Shown: in pieces, positions 50,538-60,464 of the stretch
How positions within the stretch are numbered: the stretch's first letter is position 1
Layout: the number at the start of each line of letters is the position of its first letter
Source: Roseicyclus sp.
Lineage (GTDB): Bacteria; Pseudomonadota; Alphaproteobacteria; Rhodobacterales; Rhodobacteraceae
Assembly (NCBI GenBank): GCA_018401055.1
Contig: JAGYLB010000126.1
Span: 1-64,000 of the forward strand
Direction: 5' to 3'
DNA length: 64,000 nucleotides
Translations under genes and position numbers: made by a program
The notes under the pieces: generated by a model
What the model was told of the DNA's origin: nothing
Database searches by the model: none
Seen by the model: only the letters and a program-made list of their open reading frames with translations

Positions 50538-50562
50538 AAAGGCCGCCCGAGGGGCGGCCTTT
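50538..50562 (-). terminator. Rho-independent terminator of the rplM-rpsI operon
   Basis: Perfect 11-bp inverted repeat AAAGGCCGCCC/GGGCGGCCTTT with a short loop, 27 bp after the rpsI stop. On the minus strand the 3' side ends in TTTCG, a short T tract. Confidence 0.75.
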
Positions 50563-50588
50563 GCAAAGCCTTGAACCGGAAAACGCGA

Positions 50589-51086
50589 TCAGCGCTTGGA
50601 GAACTGGAAGCTCTTGCGGGCCTTGGCGCGGCCGTACTTCTTGCGTTCCACCACGCGGCTGTCGCGGGTCAGGAAGCCAGCGGCTTTCAGCGCGCCCCGG
50701 AGCGTCGGCTCATAAAGCTGCAGCGCCTTGGAGATGCCGTGCTTGACCGCACCGGCCTGACCCGACAGGCCACCGCCCTTGACGGTCGCCATCACGTCGA
50801 ACTCGTTTTCCACGCCGGCCACCTGAAACGGCTGGCGCAGGATCATCTGCAACACGGGGCGCGCGAAATACGCATCCATCGTCTTGCCGTTGACCACGAC
50901 CTTGCCGGAACCGGGCTTGATCCAGACACGCGCGATGGCGTTCTTGCGCTTGCCGGTGGCGTAGGTCCGCCCCAGCGCGTCGCGCTGCGGCTGGCGGGGG
51001 GCGGCGTCGAGGGTCATCGTTGCGGGGCTTGCGTCCACCGCGCCTTTCAGCGCGTCAAGCGAGCTTAGGGTCTCGGCCATGGTCAT
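50589..51086 (-). CDS. rpsI: 30S ribosomal protein S9
   Basis: 165 residues with an N-terminal extension before the S9 core, usual in alphaproteobacteria. Core features: [56 protein letters not shown] and the C-terminal [17 protein letters not shown] that reaches the P-site tRNA. Two starts are possible; the first ATG overlaps the rplM stop (ATGA) and the second is 6 bp later at better distance from GGAG. Co-transcribed with rplM. Confidence 0.97.
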   Translation of the reverse strand: MTMAETLSSLDALKGAVDASPATMTLDAAPRQPQRDALGRTYATGKRKNAIARVWIKPGSGKVVVNGKTMDAYFARPVLQMILRQPFQVAGVENEFDVMATVKGGGLSGQAGAVKHGISKALQLYEPTLRGALKAAGFLTRDSRVVERKKYGRAKARKSFQFSKR

Positions 51087-51544
51087 TCGCTCCGGGTGTT
51101 CTTGGGGTTCATCGACTTGACGTCGAGCACGGTGGGCGACTGCGCTTCATGCGGGTGCTCGGCACCGGCATAGACGCGCAGGTTCGTCATCTGGCGGCGC
51201 GACAGCGGGCCGCCGGGCAGCATGCGCTTGACCGCCTGCATCACCACGCGTTCGGGGTGCGCGCCTTCCAGGATCTGGCCGGTGGTGCGCGACTTGATCC
51301 CGCCCGGGAAACCGGTGTGCCAGTAGTTGGGCTTGTTGCGCTTGTTGCCCGTCACCTGCACCTTTTCGGCGTTGATGACGATGACATTGTCGCCCATGTC
51401 CATGGAGGGGGTGAAGGTCGGCTTGTGCTTGCCGCGCAGCCGCATGGCGATGATCGAGGCAAGACGACCCAGAACGACACCCTCGGCGTCGATCACGATC
51501 CATGTCTTGTCGATATCCGCCGGAGTGGCAGAAAAGGTCTTCAT
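51083..51544 (-). CDS. rplM: 50S ribosomal protein L13
   Basis: 153 residues, intact. Signature elements: [53 protein letters not shown] and [26 protein letters not shown] precedes the ATG. It is the first gene of the rplM-rpsI operon with a candidate promoter 81 bp upstream. Confidence 0.97.
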   Translation of the reverse strand: MKTFSATPADIDKTWIVIDAEGVVLGRLASIIAMRLRGKHKPTFTPSMDMGDNVIVINAEKVQVTGNKRNKPNYWHTGFPGGIKSRTTGQILEGAHPERVVMQAVKRMLPGGPLSRRQMTNLRVYAGAEHPHEAQSPTVLDVKSMNPKNTRSE

Positions 51545-51624
51545 AGGTTCGGTCCTTTCGGGGGCGGGCCCACGGGCCCGGCCGGAATGACGAGAGACGG
51601 GATACCCCGCCCTGCGATGACGCG

Positions 51625-51652
51625 CTTCTAAGGGATTTGCAGCCGAGGTCAA
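51625..51652 (-). promoter_or_regulatory. Candidate sigma-70 promoter of rplM-rpsI
   Basis: On the minus strand TTGACC (51647-51652), a 16-base spacer and TAGAAG (51625-51630). It lies in an otherwise empty gap 81 bp before the rplM start, a usual place for a ribosomal operon promoter. Confidence 0.5.
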
Positions 51653-51863
51653 TGGCCCACCATTCAACGAGGTCACATGAAATCAATGGCTTGCAGTTGA
51701 GGTATTATTTTACCCCATCGTTTTTCCTGCGTCAGGGCAGTGAAACTGCCGGTTTCCCGTCCTTGACCCGCTGCGCCCTCTCCGACCCGGTGAATTGCGC
51801 TTGCGCCGAGGGGCGCGCGCTGCGTAGCGTATGGCCTCATCGCGCCACGCCACAAGGCCGGAC

Positions 51864-52289
51864 ATGACCCGCATCCTTCGCCCGCCATCCACCCTCGCCA
51901 CCGACCTGCGCGCCGATTACTTCGTGCGCCGCGACGGGGCGGTCTATGCCGGCACGCATCTGATCATCGACGTGCAGGCGGACGCGCGGCTCGATGACGA
52001 GGCGCATATCCGTCAGACGCTGCAAGACTGCGTAAGCGCCTGCGGGGCGACGCTCTTGCACCTGCATACCCACCGTTTCAGCCCGCAAGGCATCACGGGC
52101 GTCGCCGTGCTGGCCGAAAGCCACATGTCGGTGCATACATGGCCCGAGATCGGCTATGCCGCCTTTGACGTCTTCATGTGCGGCGCGGCCGATCCGTGGC
52201 AGGCCGTGGACGTGCTGCGCAGGGCATTTGATACCGACAGGGTCGCCGTGCGCGAATTGCGCCGGGGCGAGGGGCTGGTGGGCGCCTGA
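51864..52289 (+). CDS. speD: S-adenosylmethionine decarboxylase proenzyme-like protein
   Basis: Pyruvoyl-dependent enzyme that makes decarboxylated SAM for spermidine synthesis. The self-cleavage site is Glu85-Ser86 in AVLAESHMSVHTWPE, with Ser86 becoming the pyruvoyl group; GTHLIIDVQA and CGATLLHLHTHRF are also conserved. 141 residues fit the prokaryotic class 1B proenzyme. Start at 51864 preceded by AAGG. No spermidine synthase gene is adjacent. Confidence 0.88.
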   Translation: MTRILRPPSTLATDLRADYFVRRDGAVYAGTHLIIDVQADARLDDEAHIRQTLQDCVSACGATLLHLHTHRFSPQGITGVAVLAESHMSVHTWPEIGYAAFDVFMCGAADPWQAVDVLRRAFDTDRVAVRELRRGEGLVGA

Positions 52290-52293
52290 CCCG

Positions 52294-53277
52294 TCACTCC
52301 GGTCGGCAGATCTCGTCGCGCGCGATGGCCAGCGCCGTGCGATAAAGCAGACCGGCCACCACGGCCACCAGCGCCGTGAGCACCACCAGACCGATGGCGA
52401 CATGCGCGTCGCTGGCCGCCTCGCGGCCATAGACGAAGCTCGCCACCGACAGGGCCGCCAGCGGAAAGCTCAAGGCCCACCAGCTGAGCGCAAAGGGAAG
52501 TTTCATCAGCTTGGGCACTTGCACCAGCACCAGCGCGGCAAAAACATATCCGCTGTTGAGCAGGATATGGCCAAAGGCATCCACCCCGCCCACCAACCGC
52601 AGGTAGCTGACAAAGGCCACGGCAGGCGGTGCGATCAAGATGACCAGCGTCGGAAACAGCCGCGCGGGGATCGGCGCGTGAAAGATCAGCCGGTTGAACA
52701 CGAGCACCAGCAGCACCAGCCAGAAGATCATCTTAGAAGCGGAAAAGAACAGCCAACTGACCTCGATCCAGCCCATCTGCGCGCCTGCCAGCGGCACGAT
52801 CACATTCCCCACCGCCGGAATGAACCACGCAGGCGTAAGATGCCCAACCTCAAAGGCGCGGTGGCTGATCCAGCCCGAGATCACCGCGATGGTCAGCCCG
52901 CCCTGCCCCAGCATCCCCGCCAGCCACAGCGGTTCCGCCAGATCCGGCCTGTAGCCATGGATCGCGGTTGCCATCAGCAGCATGGAAATCGTGATCGTCG
53001 GAAAGAACGCCAGCTTCACCGGATGGTGCCATTCCGCTGCCACGGCGCGCGGGTAGCGGATGGCTTTCAGCAAGTAGACCGCCGCGATAGCCACAAAACA
53101 GGCCAGTCCGAACCACAGCACAGCGCGCGCAGGTCCCTCGGCCCAGTCATAGGTGCCCGCCGCCGCATGCAGCGCCAGCGCCAACCCGAAGAGCCCCATC
53201 AAGATCGCGAAGAACGTCACCGGCAGATGTTCCAAGCGGCTGAAATCCTCCGCGTCTCGTGCTGCCGTCTCGGCCAT
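52294..53277 (-). CDS. SLAC1/TDT-family anion channel or transporter
   Basis: 327 residues with about ten transmembrane helices. Family marks are LEHLPVTFFAILMGLFGLAL at the start, the WHHPVKLAFFPTITISMLLM segment and TPAWFIPAVGNVIVPLAGA. Relatives include tellurite-resistance TehA and the plant SLAC1 channel; this member lacks anything that would assign an ion. Convergent with speD, 4 bp apart. Confidence 0.88.
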   Translation of the reverse strand: MAETAARDAEDFSRLEHLPVTFFAILMGLFGLALALHAAAGTYDWAEGPARAVLWFGLACFVAIAAVYLLKAIRYPRAVAAEWHHPVKLAFFPTITISMLLMATAIHGYRPDLAEPLWLAGMLGQGGLTIAVISGWISHRAFEVGHLTPAWFIPAVGNVIVPLAGAQMGWIEVSWLFFSASKMIFWLVLLVLVFNRLIFHAPIPARLFPTLVILIAPPAVAFVSYLRLVGGVDAFGHILLNSGYVFAALVLVQVPKLMKLPFALSWWALSFPLAALSVASFVYGREAASDAHVAIGLVVLTALVAVVAGLLYRTALAIARDEICRPE

Positions 53278-53366
53278 GTCCGATCCTCCGGTGGTGTTGG
53301 CTTTGTCAATCAGTCTTTAGGCCTGCCGCGACGTCTCCGCACCGATCCCATATGTCGCAGGCAGCC

Positions 53367-53789
53367 CTAACGCTCGGGCGGGATCGAATAGGTCAGCGAG
53401 GCGCGCGCGACGGGCGCCGCTTCGCCTTCGGAATAGAGCAGGCAATCCCCCACCGCCAGCACCCGCCCCAGTTTCAGGATGCGGCACTCGCAGATCATGT
53501 CGGTATCAGCAGCGGGCTTGCGCATGAAATCGATGGAGCAATTCGTGGTCACCGCCAGTGCCTTGGGTCCGATCATCGCAAGGATCGCCAGATAGACCGA
53601 CACATCGGCCAGCGCGAACATGGTCGGCCCGGACACGGTGCCTCCGGGCCTCAGATGCCGCTCGGCCACCTTCAGGCGCATGGTCAGGCGGTTCTCGGCC
53701 ACATCCTCGACCTCGAAATCCGCGGCCACCTGCGGAAACACCTCGTCCAGAAACCGCGTCAGCGCGGCCACATCCATCGCCAGTGCCAT
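53367..53789 (-). CDS. PaaI-family thioesterase
   Basis: 140 residues with the hotdog fold: HLRPGGTVSGPTMFALADVS (the long helix and its conserved Gly/Asp), VTTNCSIDFMRKPAADTDM and RILKLGRVLAVGDCLLY. It probably hydrolyses acyl-CoA thioesters in the cytoplasm. Divergent from the enoyl-CoA-hydratase-like gene with an 84-bp gap, so both may share regulation around acyl-CoA metabolism. Confidence 0.85.
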   Translation of the reverse strand: MALAMDVAALTRFLDEVFPQVAADFEVEDVAENRLTMRLKVAERHLRPGGTVSGPTMFALADVSVYLAILAMIGPKALAVTTNCSIDFMRKPAADTDMICECRILKLGRVLAVGDCLLYSEGEAAPVARASLTYSIPPER

Positions 53790-53873
53790 GCCTGCCTCCC
53801 TTCCCTGTCGCCGATCCGGCGTTATACAGGGATCGCAAAACGGGTTAGGGCAGTCGGGGAGGGAAGAAAAGAC

Positions 53874-54668
53874 ATGACCGAAGATCTGGTGATCCGCGAG
53901 GATCAAGGTTCGGTGACGCATCTGACGCTGAACAGCCCCGGCAAGCTCAACGCCCTGTCGGACGGCATGATCGCGGCGATGACGGCGACATTCGGCGACC
54001 TGATGGTGTCCGAGACCCAGCGGGTGATCGTGCTGAAGGGTGCAGGCAAGGCGTTTTGCGCGGGCCATGACCTCAAGGAAATGCAGGCCAAGCGCGCGGG
54101 CAAAGACAATGGCGCCTACGCGCTGCGTGACCTGTTCGACCGCTGCGCGCGGATGATGCAGATGATCCCCCGCCTGCCCCAGCCGGTCATCGCCCAAACC
54201 CATGGCATCGCCACCGCCGCAGGCTGCCAACTGGTCGCCAGCTGCGATCTGGCCGTGGCCGCCGAGGATTGCCGGTTCGGCGTCAACGGTGTGAACATCG
54301 GGTTGTTTTGTTCGACGCCGATGGTGGCGCTGTCGCGCAACGTGCCGCGCAAGCAGGTGTTCGAGATGCTGGTGACGGGCGACTTTATCGACGCGCCCCG
54401 CGCCCGCGAGATCGGGCTGGTCAACCGCGTGGTCGCTCCCGGCGCGCTAGAGGCCGAGACGGCGGCGCTGGCCGATAAGGTCGCAGGAAAACTGGGCGCT
54501 GCGGTGCGGATCGGCAAGCGCGCCTTCTACGAGCAGTTGCAACTGCCGCTTGACAGGGCCTACGAGATGACGGGCGCGGTGATGGTGGAAAACATGCTCG
54601 ACGCCGACACCGCCGAAGGCATCGCGGCCTTCCTAGACAAGCGCAAACCCGACTGGTCGCAACACTGA
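53874..54668 (+). CDS. Enoyl-CoA hydratase/isomerase-like protein lacking both usual catalytic Glu
   Basis: 264 residues with the crotonase fold: oxyanion-hole segment GKAFCAGHDLKEM and HGIATAAGCQLVASCDLAVA. In typical hydratases the two acid residues lie in GGCEL and in PEI; here these positions read AGCQL and VNGVNIGL, so both Glu are absent. That matches ECHDC2/3-like relatives and argues against simple hydratase activity. The frame is intact. Followed by an M20 amidohydrolase gene 25 bp downstream on the same strand. Confidence 0.85.
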   Translation: MTEDLVIREDQGSVTHLTLNSPGKLNALSDGMIAAMTATFGDLMVSETQRVIVLKGAGKAFCAGHDLKEMQAKRAGKDNGAYALRDLFDRCARMMQMIPRLPQPVIAQTHGIATAAGCQLVASCDLAVAAEDCRFGVNGVNIGLFCSTPMVALSRNVPRKQVFEMLVTGDFIDAPRAREIGLVNRVVAPGALEAETAALADKVAGKLGAAVRIGKRAFYEQLQLPLDRAYEMTGAVMVENMLDADTAEGIAAFLDKRKPDWSQH

Positions 54669-54693
54669 GCCTGCGGGCGAAGGACGAAAGCAG

Positions 54694-56125
54694 ATGCAAA
54701 ACACCTCCGCCATTCCGCCGCTGGTCGACCGTCACAAGGACGATCTGACTGGGCTTGCCGACCGCGTCTGGGGCATGCCCGAAACGCTTTACGGTGAATT
54801 CCGGTCCTCCGCCGAGCACGCCGAGATGCTGCACGCCAAGGGGTTTCGGGTCACTGAAGGGGTCGCGGGCATCCCCACCGCCGTGACGGGCGAGGCAGGC
54901 AGTGGCGGACCGGTCATCGCCATTCTTGGCGAATACGATGCGCTGCCGGGGTTGAGCCAGGTCGCAGGGCCTCGACCATCCGCAGGAGTTGGAGGAAGGC
55001 GGCCCCGGTCATGGCTGCGTGGCCACAATCTGCGGGCTCTGCCGCGTTGCTGGACCGCCTGCGCGGTCAAGGACTGGCTCGAGGCGACGGGCAACACCGG
55101 GCCGCGTGCGCTACTACGGCTGCCCGGCGGAAGAAGGGGTGCGGCCAAGACCTTCATGGTCCGTGACGGGGCTTTCGACGATGTGGATGCCGCCGTGACA
55201 TGGCACCCCGGCGGCATGACACGGGTCGATGACCCCCTGTCGCTGGCCAACACGCGGATGGATTTCCATTTCTCAGGCCGCGCTGCCCATGCCGCCGCCC
55301 AGCCGCATCTGGGCCGCTCGGCGCTAGATGCGGTGGAGTTGATGTCGGTCGGCGTCAACTACCTGCGCGAGCACATGGTGCAAGACGCGCGCATCCATTA
55401 CGCCTATCTTGACGCCGGCGGCAAGGCGCCGAACGTCGTCCAATCCCGCGCAAGCGTCCGCTACTCGATCCGGGCGCTGCAGCTCCTTGAGATGCTGGCG
55501 CTGGTCGAGCGGGTGAAGAAGGTGGCCGAAGGGGCGGCGCTGATGACCGAGACCACCGTCGAATACAAGATGTTCGCCGCCGTCTCGAACCATTTCGAGA
55601 ACCTGACCATGGACCGCGTCATGCAGCAGGCACTGGACGAGTTGGGCGGCGTGCCTTTCGACGATCTGGACCGTGCCTATGCCGCGCGCATCCAAAAGAC
55701 CCTCAGCGCGCAAGACATCGCCGCCGAATGGTCGGTGGTGGCCGCCCCCCGCGCGGGAAGCCGTGCTGTGCGACTGGGTCGTGCCCATGCGCCCCGGCGG
55801 CGCGGTGCTGATCGGCTCGACCGATGTAGGCGATGTGACGTGGAAGGTGCCGACGACCGAAGTTCTGGTCGCCACGGCGGCTATCGGCACGCCGCTCCAC
55901 AGCTGGCAGATGACGGCGCAGGGCAAATCAGGCGCGGCGCACAAGGGCATGGTCCATGCCTGCCAAGGCCATGGGCCGGGTGGCCGAAATCCTGCTCAGC
56001 GACCCCGCCCGGTTGGCCGGGGCCGGAGGAGGAGCATGCCCGCCGACTGGCGCTGACTCCCCTACACCTGCCCCATGCCGCCCGATCACAAGCCGCCGCT
56101 GGTGCCCCGCCCCGACGCAGCCTAA
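54694..56125 (+). CDS. M20-family amidohydrolase, AbgB-like, frame broken
   Basis: Zinc amidohydrolase related to the p-aminobenzoyl-glutamate hydrolase B subunit. Visible: ILGEYDALPGLSQ, then in other frames GHGC and RVRYYGCPAEEG, followed by AKTFMVRDGAFDDVDAAVTW, FSGRAAHAAAQPHLGRSALD and IHYAYLDAGGKAPNVVQSRA. Breaks occur near 54970 and 55130, then near 55760 and 55960; the C-terminus in the last frame ends MPPDHKPPLVPRPDAA. Its stop overlaps that of the convergent M32 gene. It may process amide-linked aromatic or amino acid conjugates. Confidence 0.85.
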
Positions 56126-57591
56126 AGGGCGTAGAGCGCGCCGAATTTCGCCTCGAGATAGTCGAGAAGCGGCTCCTCGCTGACCGGACCGCCAATGGCG
56201 TGTTCGATCGTCTCGCGCGGCGGACGCAATCCGCCATGGGTCTGCACGCGGGTCTTGAGCCAGTCCAGCGCGCCCCACAGATCACCCCGCGCCAGATCAT
56301 CGTCGAGCGACGGCAACTCCGCCCGCAGGCTGGCGTGCAGGCAGCCCGCATAGACATTTCCAAGGCTGTAGGTCGGAAAATAGCCAAACAGCCCCACCGG
56401 CCAGTGCACATCTTGTAACATGCCGTTGGACGGCCGGTCGACCGCGACCCCGAAATCGGACAAGAATCGGTCGTTCCACGCCGCCTCGAGGTCCTCGAGG
56501 ACCAGATCGCCCCGCATCAAGGCACGTTCGAGATCAAAGCGCAGCATGATGTGCAGGTTGTAATGAACCTCGTCGGCTTCGGTCCGGATGAAGCCCGAGG
56601 CCACCCGGTTGACGGCGTGGGCGAAGGCCTCCGGGCCATCGACCGACAGCGGCCCGAACCGGTCCACCATCCGTCCGTAAAGCCAATGGCAAAAGGCGGG
56701 CGAACGGCCAAGCTGGTTCTCGTAGATCCGGCTCTGGCTTTCGTGCACACCCATCGACACGCCCTGCCCCAGTGCGGTCAGACCGTAGCTCTGGTTGATG
56801 TTCTGCTCATAGCCCGCGTGACCCACCTCGTGGACGGTGGAGTAAAGACACCCCAGCGGATCACCCTCGTCGACCCGCGTCGTGATCCGCACATCGTTGA
56901 AAGACCCGGAGGAAAACGGATGCACCGCCTCGTCGATCCGGCCCCGGCTCAGGTCGTAGCCAAAGGCGCGCGCGATCTCCTCGGTCAGCGCCAGCTGCGG
57001 CACCTTGGGAAAATGGCCCGTCAGTTCGGGCGCAGGCTCTGCCGCCATCACGGCGGCCCGCAGCGCGACAAGGCGCGGGCGCATCCGGTCGAACAGCGCC
57101 GCGATTTCATCGCCGGCAATCCCCGGCTCATAGCCATCGAGCAGCGCATCGTAAGCGTCACCCCCCTCGGCCAGCGCCGCCCCTTCCTCGCGTCGCAGCG
57201 CCACGACCTGCCCCATCACCGGCAGGAAACCCGCCAGATCCTCGGCCCGCCGCGCCTCGGCCCATTGGCCCTGTGCGACCGAGGTGACGCGGGCGATCTC
57301 GGCTGCCAGCTTGCCGGGCACCTTGCGCGCGCGACCATAGCTGCGCGCGATCAGGCGCAGGTGCGCGGCCTCGGCCTCGGTCGTCGCTTGTGCGCCTGCC
57401 AACCATTCACCGATCCGCGGATCGGTGCGGCGCGTGTGCAGCACGCCCTCCAGTGCCGCCATCTCATCACCGCGTTGCACGGCAGCCCCCCGCGGCATCA
57501 CGGTTTCCTGATCCCAGCCAAGCCGCCCCATGACCTGCGCCAGCGCCTCGGTCTCGCGCTGGAACGCCAGCAGATCGTCCAGCGCGCTCAT
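56122..57591 (-). CDS. M32-family carboxypeptidase
   Basis: 489 residues, intact. Zinc site STVHEVGHAGYEQN (HExGH) with the downstream Glu in MGVHESQSRIYEN; HPFSSGSFNDVRITTRVDEG and the C-terminal FGYFPTYSLGNVYAGCL are characteristic of thermostable carboxypeptidase 1. Cytoplasmic. The start at 57591 overlaps the cox15 stop by 4 bp, so the two are co-transcribed in the order cox15, M32. Confidence 0.93.
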   Translation of the reverse strand: MSALDDLLAFQRETEALAQVMGRLGWDQETVMPRGAAVQRGDEMAALEGVLHTRRTDPRIGEWLAGAQATTEAEAAHLRLIARSYGRARKVPGKLAAEIARVTSVAQGQWAEARRAEDLAGFLPVMGQVVALRREEGAALAEGGDAYDALLDGYEPGIAGDEIAALFDRMRPRLVALRAAVMAAEPAPELTGHFPKVPQLALTEEIARAFGYDLSRGRIDEAVHPFSSGSFNDVRITTRVDEGDPLGCLYSTVHEVGHAGYEQNINQSYGLTALGQGVSMGVHESQSRIYENQLGRSPAFCHWLYGRMVDRFGPLSVDGPEAFAHAVNRVASGFIRTEADEVHYNLHIMLRFDLERALMRGDLVLEDLEAAWNDRFLSDFGVAVDRPSNGMLQDVHWPVGLFGYFPTYSLGNVYAGCLHASLRAELPSLDDDLARGDLWGALDWLKTRVQTHGGLRPPRETIEHAIGGPVSEEPLLDYLEAKFGALYAL

Positions 57592-58728
57592 GCCCGGGCT
57601 CCCTTCACGCTCTGCACAAGCGGATACATCGACAAGAAACGCGCCCGCAAGATCAGCACCAGCACCGCGACCGCCCCCAACTGGTGCCAGATCGCGATAT
57701 ACCAGGGCGAGGAATGCATGACCGTGACGATCCCCAGCACGATCTGCGCAAAGATCGCGACCAGCACCCAATCAAAGGCGCGTTTGGTGGCCACCCGCGC
57801 CGTGCGCCGGAGCGGCAAACCAGCCCGCCAGCGCCACGACGACGATCAGATACCCCCACATCCGGTGGATGAACTGAACCGTCCGTCATTCTCGAACAGG
57901 TTGCGCCAGCCGGGCTCCAGCACCCAGAAATTCGGCGGCAGGAACCCACCCGCCATCAGCGGCCAGTCGATGTAGTTGCGGCCTGCGTCGATACCCGCGA
58001 CCAGCGCGCCAATAAGGATCTGCACGAAACTCAGGTGCAAAAGCCCCGTCGCCATCCCCTTGAGACGCCGGTCGCCGTCGCGGCGCGCCTGCATCAAAAG
58101 CGCCTCTTCCCGGCCGAGCTTGAACACATACCACGCGATCAGCCCGAGAATCAGGAAGGCCAACCCCAGATGCGTCGCAAGCCGGTAGGAGGCGACCGAG
58201 ATCATCCCCTCGCAGCCCGGAATGGACCATCCACCAGCCGATGGCCCCTTGTAGCCCGCCAAGCCCGCCCAGAAGCAGCAAGCGCCCCGACCAACCGGGT
58301 GGAATGTTGCGCATCACCAATAGGCCGACAAACCCGATGGCCCAGACCAGCCCGATCACGCGCCCCAACTGCCGGTGACCCCATTCCCACCAGTAGATGA
58401 TCTTGAAGTCCTCAAGGCTCATGCCCCGGTTCATCAGCTCGTATTGCGGGATCTGGCGATAGGCGTCGAATTCGGCCTGCCAATCCTCGGCCGAGAGCGG
58501 CGGGATCGCCCCCGACAAGGGCGCCCATTCCGTGATCGAAAGGCCCGAGTCGGTCAGCCGCGTCATGCCGCCCACCGCGATCATGGTGACGACCAGCGCA
58601 AAGAGCGTCATCAGCCAACCGCGCACCAGACGCCGCGACCGGCTCCGGTCGCGGGTCACACCGCCCGGCGTGGCGGCGGGCTTTTGCGTCTCGCTGACCT
58701 CCTCGAAAATGCTGCGCGGTTTGGCCAT
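57588..58728 (-). CDS. ctaA: Haem A synthase (Cox15 type), frame broken
   Basis: Converts haem O to haem A for cytochrome oxidase at the inner membrane. Recognisable are IAVGGMTRLTDSGLSITEWA, IYWWEWGHRQLGRVIGLVWA, GGLGGLQGAIGWWMVHSGL, and the second half RLATHLGLAFLILGLIAWYV, GALVAGIDAGRNYIDWPLM, WVLEPGWRNLFEN and IWHQLGAVAVLVLIL, the His-containing haem-binding helices. Breaks lie near 58215, 57880 and 57815. A start at 58728 follows AGGGACAGG; a second in-frame start lies 27 bp upstream. Confidence 0.9.
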
Positions 58729-58806
58729 GTCCTGTCCCTCGTCGTGTCGCGCCATGACCTATCGCGCCCCGCCCCCCCCTTCAAGCGACCGCGTCATGCT
58801 GTCCAC

Positions 58807-58867
58807 CCGCTTCTCTGTTTGAAAAATATCCCGGGGAGGCGCGGCGCGCGCGGGGCAGAGCCCCCTG
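58807..58867. repeat. Dispersed intergenic hairpin repeat, copy B
   Basis: On the minus strand it reads GGGGC-TCT-GCCCC, a GC-rich stretch, then CCCCGGGATATTTTTCAAAC and AGAGAAG. It matches copy A at 37153-37236 in order and sequence but lacks the 11-bp internal stem. It lies in the gap between the trmJ-like gene stop and the cox15 start. Confidence 0.65.
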
Positions 58868-58873
58868 ACGACC

Positions 58874-59635
58874 TCAGCCGTCCCGGCGCTTGCCCTCGGC
58901 CCAGCGGACCATCTGACGGAACATGCCGTGAAACGTCTGTACATCCGCGCGCGTCAGCGGCAAGCGGCCCCAAATCTGGCGCAAGCTGCGGCGCATCCCC
59001 TCGGCCTTGAGCGGCGGGAAGAAGAACCCTGCCTCCTCCAGCCGCGCCTCGATGTGATCGCCAAGTGCTGCAATCTCGGCCCCGGTGGCGAAATCGGTGC
59101 CCGCCAATTCCATCACCTCCGCCGGTGTGGTGTCGCCCGCCCGCCGGAATTCGTAGGCGCACAACAGCACGCATTGTGCAAGGTTGAGCGAGGGGAAATC
59201 CGGGTTCACCGGAACCGAGATGATCGCATTGGCGCGCGCGATATCGGCGTTTTCCAGCCCCGCGCGCTCGGGCCCGAAGAGGACCGCGACCTTGCCGCCC
59301 GCCGCCAGCATGGCGCGCGCCTGCACCATCGCATGTTCCGGCGTGACCACCGGCATGGTCATGCCGCGAGGCCGCGCCGTGGTGGCGAAGACATAGGTGC
59401 TATCCGCGATGGCCCCCGGCACATCCTCGTACAGCCCCGCATGATCCAAGAGCCGCCCCGCGCCCGAGGCCAGCGCCACCGCACGCTCGTTGGGCCAGCC
59501 GTCGCGGGGGGCGACCACGCGCATCCGGTCCAGACCGAAATTCCACATCGCGCGCGCGGCCGCGCCGATGTTCTCGCCCATCTGCGGGCGTACTAGGATA
59601 AAGGTTGGTTGTCTGGCATCGGTCGGATCTGTCAT
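58874..59635 (-). CDS. SPOUT RNA methyltransferase, TrmJ-like
   Basis: 253 residues, intact. N-terminal PTFILVRPQMGENIGAAARA, VAVLFGPERAGLENADIARA and the trefoil-knot SAM site ISVPVNPDFPSLNLAQCVLL. The C-terminal helical extension (QTFHGMFRQMVRWAE) is as in TrmJ, which methylates the 2'-O of residue 32 in tRNA anticodon loops. It is divergent from the ThiE-like gene. Confidence 0.9.
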   Translation of the reverse strand: MTDPTDARQPTFILVRPQMGENIGAAARAMWNFGLDRMRVVAPRDGWPNERAVALASGAGRLLDHAGLYEDVPGAIADSTYVFATTARPRGMTMPVVTPEHAMVQARAMLAAGGKVAVLFGPERAGLENADIARANAIISVPVNPDFPSLNLAQCVLLCAYEFRRAGDTTPAEVMELAGTDFATGAEIAALGDHIEARLEEAGFFFPPLKAEGMRRSLRQIWGRLPLTRADVQTFHGMFRQMVRWAEGKRRDG

Positions 59636-59674
59636 GGCGCAGCCGTTAGCGCGGGCAGGCCCGCCCGGCAAGCG

Positions 59675-59722
59675 CCCCGTCGCCCTGAGGGCGCGCCACC
59701 CCGTCGCCCGGAGGGCGCGCCA
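59675..59722. repeat. Tandem duplication of a 24-bp unit
   Basis: CCCCGTCGCCCTGAGGGCGC plus GCCA is followed directly by a copy with one change (CCGGAGGG for CCTGAGGG). Each unit contains the palindrome CGCCC-x-GAGGGCG. It lies in the promoter gap between the trmJ-like and ThiE-like genes. Confidence 0.7.
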
Positions 59723-59784
59723 CCCATTGCCGTGGCCGCGGCGCCCCGCTATCACGCGAGCCACCAGAAACGGGGGCCAGAGCC

Positions 59785-60416
59785 ATGTCCGAGCGCGACC
59801 AGACCGACCAGCCGAACCTCTATCTGGTGACCCCCACCCGCTTCGAGATCGAGGCTTTAGCGCCGCGTCTGGCGGCGATCCTAGACGCCGAACCCATCGC
59901 CTGCCTGCGCCTTGCGCTGGTGACCGAGGACGAGGACGACCTCGCCCGCGCCGCCGACAGCTTGCGCGAGATCGCCCATGGGCGCGACGTGCCGTTGGTG
60001 CTGTCAGGCCATGCTTAAGCATGGTCGAGCGGCTGGGTCTGGACAGGGTCCACCTGATGGACGGGCCGCGCAGCGTGCGCGCGACGCGCAAGGCGCTTGG
60101 GGCCGAGGCCATCGTCGGTGCATTTTGCGGCAGCTTGCGCCATGACGGCATGAGCGCGGGCGAGGCTGGTGCGGATTACATAGCCTTCGGTCCCATGGGC
60201 GAAAGCGCGCTGATGGAAGGGCCGCGGGCCGATCACGAGCTGTTCGCCTGGTGGTCGGAGATGATCGAATTGCCCGTGGTGGCCGAGGGCGCGCTGGATG
60301 TGAGCCTGATCGAGGCTTTCGCGCCGGTTACGGATTTCTTTGCCATCGGAGCCGAGATCTGGCGCGAAGAGGACGCTGTGGCGGCGCTACGCGCGCTGAT
60401 CGCGCCGATCCGCTAG
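59785..60416 (+). CDS. Thiamine phosphate synthase (ThiE)-like protein, one frame break
   Basis: TIM-barrel protein of about 208 residues. NLYLVTP and FEIEALAPRLAAILDAEPIA form the first strands; LRLALVTEDEDDLARAADSL follows. After a break near 60010 come GLDRVHLMDGPRSVRATRKA, IVGAFCGSLRHDGMSAGEAG and ADYIAFGPMGES, typical of the phosphate-binding half. Residues contacting the thiazole and pyrimidine substrates are less conserved than in true ThiE, so it may be one of the ThiE-like paralogues of Rhodobacteraceae. Confidence 0.78.
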
Positions 60417-60464
60417 TCGGCTCGCGCCGGAGGCCGTGCCCCCGGGCCCCAGTAGTCTAGAAAC

